Below are positions 8,801 through 13,299 of a DNA stretch of 13,953 nt, piece after piece. The translations under genes and the position numbers were made by a program. This DNA is from JACNKV01 sp964645915. GTDB lineage: Bacteria; Fidelibacterota; Marinisomatia; Marinisomatales; JACNKV01. The DNA lies in NCBI GenBank assembly GCA_964645915.1, contig CAZYDH010000034.1, positions 1-13,953 of the forward strand, in the 5' to 3' direction. Each line of letters opens with the position of its first letter. The first letter of the stretch is position 1. Under the pieces are notes generated by a model that searched no databases, was not told the DNA's origin, and was given only the letters and a program-made list of their open reading frames with translations.

Positions 8801-9803
8801 CAAAGATCGGTAATCTATCCACAAACTCAGGAGGATCATTTACCGGCTCAACTGTTATTTCTAACGTGGCTGCATCAAATAAATCTCCATCTGAAACAAA
8901 TATCATTATTGAGTCTATTCCAAACCAATGATCCTGAGCAGTAAATATGATCGTTGTATCCTCTAATACTGCATTTACACTGTGCCCTGAAACAACACTC
9001 CAGCTTAATTCATTTATCTCATTATCAATGTCTTCAATTTCATCAAACCATTGATTCACATTTACTTTCCATTCCTCATCTTCCAATACTAATAGAGAAA
9101 AAATTTCTTTCTGAAACTCCGGAGGGTCGTTGGTTGGAAGCACTTCTACAAACAATAATACTGTATCTGATTGAATACCATCAGAAACAAACACAGTCAT
9201 AGTGTCTGTTCCGTTCCAATTATTTGTGGAGTAAAATTGTGAAGTTTTATTCTCAGTTTCTACAAAAATATTTGTGGTTGGGACTATTTCAAAATTCAAA
9301 ATGTCAAGTGTGTCCGGATCAAATACTTGTTCTCTCCATTCGTGTTGATGGAAAACCAATGTATCATCTTCATCAAATTGAAGGAACAGATAGCCAGTAA
9401 GAAACTGAGGGGAATCATTAACAGGTGTGATCCTGATATTAAATGCAATTGAATCCGTTGTATCCTCATTTATTCTATATAATACGATTTGATCGTTACC
9501 AGTATAATTAGGCAACGGTACATATTTAATAAGTGAATCAGTTAAGTAAATATCGCCATATGTTGAAGAATCGGCAATCGTGTGCCTAACGGTGTCACTC
9601 GAAATTTCAGATAGATCAAATAATAAAGAGTCATCTTCGGCAATTTCGAATGTTCTTAGATCAATTTGTCCAAAAACGAATTGTAATATCACAAAAATAA
9701 TTAATAAAAAACGTTCGATATTGATTTTTTGTGAATGAATTAATTGATTTTTGTTTCTAATGCGGTCTATGATCAAGTTTTTCACGATGATAAAACTACA
9801 CAT
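5826..9803 (-). CDS. Giant surface protein: cadherin-like 97-residue repeats plus type IX-like sorting tail
   Basis: The 1325-residue product looks like an exported adhesin or matrix protein. A hydrophobic export segment (about 31-44, ending VFGQ) follows a long polar N-terminus. GTG at 9783-9785 is an alternative start giving a shorter leader. Eleven N-D-(P/S)-P junctions occur at residues 129, 225, 322, 419, 516, 613, 710, 807, 904, 1038 and 1134. They mark a partial first unit and ten full ones of the cadherin-like/'tandem-95' type. Each unit carries an acidic E-D-(D/E/S) start, a D-(I/V)-D-N/H-like site suited to Ca2+, an N-W-x-G motif and S-D-G. Residues about 1140-1232 resemble a fibronectin III-like domain (FQWYPSTDIDSD, YEWSVNVTDG). 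Residues 1236-1325 form a FlgD-like/type IX sorting module (LSPNYPNPFN, IMVYDMHGKEI, GQYDVKWDG, ATGVYLVTM), so it is probably secreted through a type IX-like route. It is convergent with the PAP2 gene (7 bp); its 5' end is 72 bp from the tmRNA gene. Confidence 0.92.
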   Translation of the reverse strand: MCSFIIVKNLIIDRIRNKNQLIHSQKINIERFLLIIFVILQFVFGQIDLRTFEIAEDDSLLFDLSEISSDTVRHTIADSSTYGDIYLTDSLIKYVPLPNYTGNDQIVLYRINEDTTDSIAFNIRITPVNDSPQFLTGYLFLQFDEDDTLVFHQHEWREQVFDPDTLDILNFEIVPTTNIFVETENKTSQFYSTNNWNGTDTMTVFVSDGIQSDTVLLFVEVLPTNDPPEFQKEIFSLLVLEDEEWKVNVNQWFDEIEDIDNEINELSWSVVSGHSVNAVLEDTTIIFTAQDHWFGIDSIMIFVSDGDLFDAATLEITVEPVNDPPEFVDRLPIFELSEDSEIIVHKSVFFESVHDVDMPDKELNWSFDSGEDSFFTVMGDSIKLAVDENWNGVDTIEVIASDGLLSDTSKTVVIVHPINDPPTIIDAPTPIHFLEDEMYIIANHYWLEKISDIDNSRSDLQFNLSSSKNISALKTPAGFSLIPSKNWFGLDSLLFVVSDGMLTDSAVVMVELAPVNDPPRFTQTLEPLLFDEDDSLRIFINDLKTVIHDLDSPFEDIFWTLHGGQNISYKTEDTTASLTTPRNWNGSEILSIIISDGELSDTSDITITVNPVNDPPSFMKASFEYACNEDDIINIPFSDFQGLIHDVDNQFDQITITILSSESINVERFEKNFTLSPKLNWYGTDTLTVMIFDGEYYDRNTINLTVHPINDPPILTEILPEIQYFEDHEKQIEYLDWYNWVDDIDHSDDSLQWDMLNGKFIEVIKSKTSGILVSPQNWFGNDTLSVLVNDGEYSDTTILPINILPVNDPPKLSRTLRDTAFYEDGFMNISDIRWKDYVVDPDHPFSELNWRVTGMQFLSASGSNNSIDFFTPKNWFGFDRATLLVSDGEHTDSSSFCIYVFPVNDPPKLSVIPDIIMNEDTEHNIHLEQYVQDEDDEITSLSWTTYLNESSLETKVSTDRWFYLPGRKTPSNNLPKEMELFTQKYENIQILIDDQHHLARIIPAENYHGNAIQYILKVVDAYHASDIQMINITVLPINDPPILDPLPKITIQEDELFTYLFDSLFVFVNDVDNHDSTLTWTIKPGNKLIADIKGKSFTISGNKNWYGQDSIQIYVHDESLSDTSTLVIDVLQVNDPPEPFELIGHIVGDSLNIDFQWYPSTDIDSDTVSYIFRLKGDNIDTTISDIVGKHHILFDGKDVLQTGILYEWSVNVTDGTNTIQCTNPKRFYLKYIPGDYSLSPNYPNPFNKETTIPFEVAKNGRVKIMVYDMHGKEIMKIMDDNLSPGQYDVKWDGKDKYNREVATGVYLVTMIAKDFSQVRKIMLIK
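6399..9421 (-). repeat. Tandem array of ten cadherin-like protein repeats
   Basis: Placeholder for orientation: the array is read from 9421 down to 6399, from the first N-D-x-P junction (residue 129) to the last (residue 1134). Junction spacings are 96, 97, 97, 97, 97, 97, 97, 97, 134 and 96 residues. The units share motif positions but their nucleotide spelling differs strongly, so the duplications are old rather than recent. Confidence 0.85.
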
Positions 9804-9875
9804 ATTCGCTTAATACGAAAAAGATGAGATATGGTATAATTGATGATAAAATTTATCTAATAGAAATTGAATGTG

Positions 9876-10226
9876 TGGAGGCGGGGAGAGTCGAACTCCC
9901 GTCCGAAATAAAACCCTGAAAAACGTCTACATGTTTAGTTCGCCGGATAATCTTATCTTAACTGCATCCGTGAACCCCTGCAAGTCAAGACCAGCTCATA
10001 ATATCTTATTCAATTATGATGAGCACATAATTGAACCAGCCTGTAAAGATGACGCCCCTGAATAAAATCACAGGCAAGATTTTATTCGGAACGACTTACG
10101 TCAATTAAGCGTAAGCAACTTGGCCGTAATTGGCACTTATTATGTATTTCGAGTGATTAACGAGTTACCCGAATCCTCGACATGCAGTTTAACAGCGCTC
10201 TTACCCCGTCGAAACCGGTCGCCCCC
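9876..10226 (-). ncRNA. ssrA: Transfer-messenger RNA (tmRNA), one-piece
   Basis: tmRNA rescues stalled ribosomes together with SmpB and tags the unfinished peptide for proteolysis. Reading leftwards, the 5' end GGGGGCG pairs with 3' CGCCUCC (one G-U) as the acceptor stem. The 5' end continues ACCGGUUUCGACGGGG, a hallmark of tmRNA. The 3' side has ACUAAACAUGUAGA, UUUCGGACG and a T arm GGGAG-UUCGACU-CUCCC. PK1 is visible about 10177-10147: CGAG/CTCG and TTCGGGT/ACTCGAA interleave as an H-type pseudoknot, about 13 nt before the resume codon. A further stem GCCTGT/ACAGGC lies downstream of the tag. After the discriminator A the genome reads CAC, so the CCA end is not encoded. It lies 52 bp after the Omp85 gene stop and 72 bp before the giant surface protein start. 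I see no convincing terminator at its 3' end. Confidence 0.95.
10105..10134 (-). other. tmRNA tag reading frame, ANYGQVAYA-stop
   Basis: The resume codon is GCC at 10132-10134, followed by AAU UAC GGC CAA GUU GCU UAC GCU and UAA at 10105-10107, giving tag ANYGQVAYA after the charged alanine. The sequence just before it (UAAGU) and the distance from PK1 suit the usual resume-site position. Other frames give no hydrophobic short tag. The terminal Tyr-Ala is unusual, since most tags end in Ala-Ala; Mollicutes tags ending in YAFA are a comparable departure. Confidence 0.75.
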
Positions 10227-10278
10227 ATTGTCAAATAACAACAGAATTTACGTCGGTTTCGTGAAAGGGTTCCAAAAA

Positions 10279-11565
10279 TTAAAATTTATGTCCTATGGCA
10301 AAGTGAAAAACCGGTTTTGTCCATTTCCCGTTTCGATATCCGACACCATAATCAAATCGAAGTGTTTGTAAAATGGCTATCGGCACACGAAGCCCAATCC
10401 CTACACCAAATAGAGGTTCTCTCTGCAATAATTCATTCATATTATTTCCAGCAACACCCACATCTATATAACCCACAGCTGACAAACCAAATTCTGTCCC
10501 ATAAGATGTAGCATATCTTGGGATAATGGTTTGACGTAGTTCAACAGATGATATAAGTCTATTAGTTCCAAATCGATCTGGATCATTCACAAAAACTGTA
10601 GAGTCGGGTGATTCATAACCACGAATCGTTTCCGCACCGCCAATATATTGTGAAAAGAAAGAATGCGTGTCATCACCAAATAAGAATAATCCGCTTACAT
10701 TTGCACATGCAACCAATTTCCTCTTATGGTTATTTAAATTATGAAAGATGCTATATGATTGAATCCAATAAAAATGATGTTTTTGCATACCTGTAATATC
10801 AATTTCAGGTCGCAATACGTGGGATATTAAAATTCCATTTGTTGGATTTGAGTACAAATCTCTTGTGTCGTAATTCGGCACAAACTCAATAGCAGCAGTT
10901 TGATAAAGTGACCCGTCAGAAAGGGATTGCTCAACCAATTCAAATTCTAATTGAGTTTTTATTTTATATCCGAAATATCTTCCAAAAGCAATACTAATAT
11001 TCCGAGTAGTAACATCAATGTTTAAATATGGATGTGTCCAAAAATTATTTCCAATACCTGCAAAAAATGATATATGGTCACCGGCTATCCAGGGGTCATG
11101 ATAATCAAATCCGTATGAGGTTCGACCCCCAAACTCTCCACCAATTGAAGCTGTTTGATTTCTACCTCGGAAATTATTTATGATCAATCCTCCGCTGAAT
11201 ATCCAACCATACTCCTCAGTATAAATTGGAATAATTCCCGGTAAATACCTCCAGGATTCAATGACGAAATATTTTAAAATTCCTGAAGTGCTGTCTACTT
11301 GAATATATTCCCATGAAACATGACTGAAAATTCCAAGATTGTCGATGCGGTCTTGGTCTTCATTCGCTATTGAAGTATCCAATGGAACTGTAATCGGATG
11401 TTGAATCTCTCTTTGAATAATATATTCTTTTGTTATGTCATTCCCTTGGATTTGAATCTCCGACACCGTGTTTATTTGTGCTGATCCAAATGCGATAATA
11501 AAAAATGGTAATAACAAAATCTGTTTGGAATGAACCAAATGATACAATTGTTTATAAATCCACAT
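10279..11565 (-). CDS. Omp85/BamA-superfamily outer-membrane protein with one POTRA domain
   Basis: The 428-residue product is a small Omp85-superfamily barrel. A signal peptide occupies about 1-30 (KQILLLPFFIIAFGSAQ). A single POTRA domain follows at about 33-103 (VSEIQIQGNDITKEYIIQRE, then DRIDNLGIFSHV). The barrel has a DTRD motif at 233-236 and the loop-6 signature GGAETIRGYE with IRGY at 314-317, and ends in HFAIGHKF with a terminal Phe. BamA itself has five POTRAs and about 800 residues, so this is not the main assembly protein. It more likely belongs to a TamA-like, two-partner-secretion-like or unassigned short Omp85 class. Its ATG lies inside the 3' end of the lipoprotein gene (14-bp overlap), indicating translational coupling and a joint function. 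It sits upstream of tmRNA and the giant repeat protein on the same strand. Confidence 0.9.
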   Translation of the reverse strand: MWIYKQLYHLVHSKQILLLPFFIIAFGSAQINTVSEIQIQGNDITKEYIIQREIQHPITVPLDTSIANEDQDRIDNLGIFSHVSWEYIQVDSTSGILKYFVIESWRYLPGIIPIYTEEYGWIFSGGLIINNFRGRNQTASIGGEFGGRTSYGFDYHDPWIAGDHISFFAGIGNNFWTHPYLNIDVTTRNISIAFGRYFGYKIKTQLEFELVEQSLSDGSLYQTAAIEFVPNYDTRDLYSNPTNGILISHVLRPEIDITGMQKHHFYWIQSYSIFHNLNNHKRKLVACANVSGLFLFGDDTHSFFSQYIGGAETIRGYESPDSTVFVNDPDRFGTNRLISSVELRQTIIPRYATSYGTEFGLSAVGYIDVGVAGNNMNELLQREPLFGVGIGLRVPIAILQTLRFDYGVGYRNGKWTKPVFHFAIGHKF

Positions 11566-12244
11566 CTTTTATCATTAATTGTTTTCTATATTCAATTCCT
11601 TCATCGGAATACATATCTCGAATTGCTTTTTGGAGATGTTCTTCGAGTACGGTACTTTTTTGTTCAACGATGAGATGACTTCCGTCCACTTCCTGGATTC
11701 TCATCTCGGTTTGTTGGTCTTTATAAAGATGCCACACCCCATCGTATTCGTGGGGAGTGCCATATACTTGGAGAATTTTGTACCGAAGAATATCTTTAGC
11801 TGTAAGTTGTGGAAATCCTGTTGGTTTACATTCTACATTTTTTACAACCGATGCTAATAAATAATGATCAGATTCATGATTCTTTATGCTGTACACATAA
11901 GCAATATTTACAAAATGCAGGTCGGTGTACGTTATGGCAACAGAAGAAGCTCTACTAAATGAAATGGTTGCTTGTTTAATCGGTAGTCGCATTCCTTTTT
12001 GTGTTGTATAGTACGTTTCCCAATATTTTATTTTAGCGGTTGTATCCGGGATTAACGATATCGCAGTTGGGAGTGTTTTTCCCCATTTTGCCATTAGTTC
12101 TTTGTTCTGCGACCAACCAGCCGGAATTGGTTTCCGCATCGTGGGGTCATCAGAATAGGATCCATCGATCAATGGAAACAAGGGCGGAATACATCCGGAG
12201 AGTAAAAACAATCCGATCAGGACGACATTTTGCAGAATATTCAC
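11552..12244 (-). CDS. Predicted lipoprotein, unknown function
   Basis: I do not recognise the family of this 230-residue product. The N-terminus VVLIGLFLLSGC is a textbook type II signal peptide with lipobox LSGC and lipidated Cys18. The following Ile-Pro-Pro gives no Asp+2 retention signal in the E. coli sense, so an outer-membrane location is likely. The remainder looks globular and soluble, with a central region rich in alternating hydrophobics (SFSRASSVAITYTDLHFVNI), a stretch YKILQVYGTPHEYDGVWHLY, and a charged helical C-terminus (LEEHLQKAIRDMYSDEGIEYR). The start codon is GTG at 12242-12244. The stop overlaps the start of the Omp85 gene by 14 bp, so the pair is probably an outer-membrane complex or transporter with an accessory lipoprotein. 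A terminator lies just upstream, so its promoter must fall within the AT-rich 12245-12280 stretch or transcription reads through. Confidence 0.8.
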   Translation of the reverse strand: MNILQNVVLIGLFLLSGCIPPLFPLIDGSYSDDPTMRKPIPAGWSQNKELMAKWGKTLPTAISLIPDTTAKIKYWETYYTTQKGMRLPIKQATISFSRASSVAITYTDLHFVNIAYVYSIKNHESDHYLLASVVKNVECKPTGFPQLTAKDILRYKILQVYGTPHEYDGVWHLYKDQQTEMRIQEVDGSHLIVEQKSTVLEEHLQKAIRDMYSDEGIEYRKQLMIKDVDL

Positions 12245-12275
12245 GTTGGAATTTAATCCGTTTTTATAATTTATA

Positions 12276-12306
12276 TAAAAAAAAAGCCCCGATTGGGGCT
12301 TTTTTT
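12276..12306 (-). terminator. Rho-independent terminator of the 75-residue protein gene
   Basis: AGCCCC-GATT-GGGGCT at 12285-12300 is a perfect six-base stem flanked by A runs on the left and T runs on the right, so it works in both directions on paper. It begins 12 bp after the stop of the 75-residue gene, which it should terminate. It also separates that gene from the lipoprotein/Omp85 pair. Confidence 0.9.
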
Positions 12307-12317
12307 AATGAGTCCTA

Positions 12318-12545
12318 TTATTTACGGCCTCGTGCCATTTTTGCACGGGAAACGTTTCCGTCTTTGTCGATAAAATACAGGAATCCGGCTTCACGCTGTA
12401 CTCCAGCATCTGCGACTTTTTCGGCATTTCCTCCGCCTTTACCGGCGCGTGCCATTTTTGAACGCCATACATTCCCGTCTTTACCTAAATAATACAGGAA
12501 ACCTTTTTCTTTTGTAATACCTGTGGTTTTTACGACTTCTGCCAT
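12318..12545 (-). CDS. Small basic protein with two copies of a GFLY...KDGNV...KMAR motif
   Basis: The 75-residue product is an internal duplication: residues 8-36 and 47-75 align without gaps, with 17 of 29 positions identical by my count. Shared features are G-F-L-Y, K-D-G-N-V, R-x-K-M-A-R and a final Lys. A Gly/Lys-rich linker (AGKGGGNAEKVAD) joins the copies. There is no signal peptide or membrane segment. The protein is strongly basic, so a role bound to nucleic acid or ribosomes is conceivable, but I know no function for it. The F-L-Y-(Y/F)-(L/I)-x-K-D-G-N-V core looks like a beta-hairpin with a turn at DGN. The start is secure, with GGAGG four bases before ATG. A TTGACA promoter and a perfect terminator bound it as a single-gene unit, which suggests a well-expressed gene. 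Confidence 0.85.
   Translation of the reverse strand: MAEVVKTTGITKEKGFLYYLGKDGNVWRSKMARAGKGGGNAEKVADAGVQREAGFLYFIDKDGNVSRAKMARGRK
12321..12524 (-). repeat. Two-copy internal duplication within the 75-residue protein gene
   Basis: Copy 1 spans 12438-12524 and copy 2 spans 12321-12407, offset by 117 bp (39 codons). The similarity is visible in the DNA too: both copies share CGTGCCATTTTTG near the 3' end and AATACAGGAA further in, on the plus strand. Confidence 0.8.
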
Positions 12546-12549
12546 AATA

Positions 12550-12554
12550 CCTCC
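12550..12554 (-). promoter_or_regulatory. Shine-Dalgarno of the 75-residue protein gene
   Basis: GGAGG reads leftwards and ends four bases before the ATG at 12543-12545 (GGAGGTATTATG), confirming the start. Confidence 0.8.
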
Positions 12555-12611
12555 GTGTTATTTGTTTTTTGTTAATGAACTAAGATTAAATCTGATCCTC
12601 ACTCAGGAGAA

Positions 12612-12641
12612 AGTGTACGTCGAGTACTAAATAAATGTCAA
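12612..12641 (-). promoter_or_regulatory. Sigma70-like promoter of the 75-residue protein gene
   Basis: On the minus strand a perfect TTGACA (12636-12641) precedes TACACT (12612-12617) by 18 bp. Transcription would start near 12605, leaving a leader of about 60 nt. An 8-bp inverted repeat lies immediately upstream of the -35 at 12646-12673. Confidence 0.65.
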
Positions 12642-12645
12642 GGTT

Positions 12646-12673
12646 TTTTCTCGAGGAAGGTTCGACGAGAAAA
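12646..12673. promoter_or_regulatory. 8-bp inverted repeat beside the promoter, possible operator
   Basis: TTTTCTCG at 12646-12653 and CGAGAAAA at 12666-12673 are perfect inverted copies separated by 12 bp. The site starts 4 bp beyond the -35 hexamer of the leftward promoter and about 107 bp before the tRNA. Neither strand shows a T run after the stem, so it is not a standard terminator. A protein-binding site is possible. Confidence 0.4.
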
Positions 12674-12779
12674 TATATCGTGTTTTTCAGGGAATTTTCC
12701 TAACTTTCCACCCGTTAATTTGATTGATAATGATAAAAATGTCTCTTTTGCTCAACCCGGAGACATTAACAGTCATTTT

Positions 12780-12853
<74 letters not shown>

Positions 12854-12871
12854 CACCCAAGTTTCTCTGCT

Positions 12872-12910
12872 GAAAACCCTCGTTTCTCGACGGGGGTTTT
12901 CTATTTTACT
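12872..12910 (+). terminator. Rho-independent terminator after tRNA-Arg
   Basis: GAAAACCC (12872-12879) pairs with GGGTTTTC (12894-12901). The loop contains a further CG-rich inner pairing option, and a T-rich stretch (TATTTT) follows. Its position 18 nt after the tRNA fits transcript termination. Confidence 0.75.
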
Positions 12911-12971
12911 ATTATATTATTCTATAAATCAAAGTGTTCAGACTTATCTAAAAATAGTCAAATATACCCTA

Positions 12972-12998
12972 ATGGAGGACACAAAAATGGAGGACACA
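12972..12998. repeat. 12-bp direct repeat, ATGGAGGACACA twice
   Basis: ATGGAGGACACA occurs at 12972-12983 and again at 12987-12998, a 15-bp period. Read rightwards it makes a ten-codon frame (MEDTKMEDTL, stop at 13002-13004), with the first GGAGG sitting where a Shine-Dalgarno for the second ATG would. That may be coincidence. Confidence 0.75.
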
Positions 12999-13088
12999 CT
13001 TTAATATTTACTATTGGCTGTCTACCCATTTTTATTATTACATTTAACTAAGCCTTTTGGCTAGTGGTTATTTGACAGGTAATATGTG

Positions 13089-13103
13089 TACATCGGCGAT
13101 GTA
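13089..13103. promoter_or_regulatory. Perfect 15-bp palindrome, candidate operator
   Basis: TACATCG-G-CGATGTA has seven-base arms around a single centre base. It lies about 59 bp upstream of the candidate -35 of the PAS sensor promoter, a position suited to an activator or repressor dimer. No regulator gene is adjacent. Confidence 0.4.
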
Positions 13104-13161
13104 TTTTATATATAAACGCACATTCGTGTAGCTTCGTCTTGGATACACAACTTATTTAGCG

Positions 13162-13190
13162 TTGACAAAATTTTATTCATCAACAATAAT
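13162..13190 (+). promoter_or_regulatory. Sigma70-like promoter for the PAS sensor gene
   Basis: A perfect TTGACA at 13162-13167 is followed after 17 bp by AATAAT at 13185-13190. Transcription would start near 13197, with a leader of about 100 nt. GTTGA (13161-13165) and TCAAC (13180-13184) form a short inverted repeat around the spacer, which may be an operator. Confidence 0.6.
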
Positions 13191-13299
13191 CGGTCGTCTA
13201 TGCGATACATCCTGATAATAACTAAAGTGAAATATAAATATATTGATTCTTGTGGATTCCTATATCCTGTAATAGGACTTAAAACAAAAAAAGGTTAAC

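Larger units (their letters stand above)
12911..13299. other. Non-coding intergenic stretch with short repeats and a promoter
   Basis: No credible gene is visible on either strand in about 390 bp of very AT-rich sequence. It holds a 12-bp direct repeat at 12972-12998, a perfect 15-bp palindrome at 13089-13103, a sigma70-like promoter at 13162-13190, and a short inverted repeat TCCTAT/ATAGGA at 13258-13277 just before the PAS gene. The stretch could be a long regulated leader for the sensor gene or carry a decayed mobile-element end. Confidence 0.6.

Noticed and set aside
7033..9202. Several plus-strand open frames (7033-7296, 7921-8472, 8656-8931, 8954-9202) opposite the giant gene
   Set aside because: They are antisense shadows of the repeat units, low in complexity and sharing the repeat period, without ribosome binding sites; the minus-strand frame is continuous and domain-rich.
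6399..9421. Possible CRISPR or recent DNA tandem repeat in the giant gene
   Set aside because: The period is about 291 bp and coding, with strongly diverged nucleotides; similarity is at the protein level only.
9871..10371. Plus-strand frames across the tmRNA region
   Set aside because: They lie opposite a well-supported tmRNA and the 3' end of the Omp85 gene, and their sequences show no protein features.
5826..11565. Classical two-partner secretion (TpsB/TpsA)
   Set aside because: The barrel has one POTRA instead of two, and the large protein lacks a recognisable filamentous-haemagglutinin-type N-terminal domain and carries a type IX-like C-terminal module; kept only as a loose analogy.
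12040..12492. Plus-strand frame of 150 codons across the lipoprotein start, terminator and small protein gene
   Set aside because: It reads through a perfect terminator hairpin and opposite two genes with better start signals.
12854..13299. tRNA-associated integration site or genomic island boundary
   Set aside because: No repeat of the tRNA 3' end, integrase gene or composition break is visible in the window.
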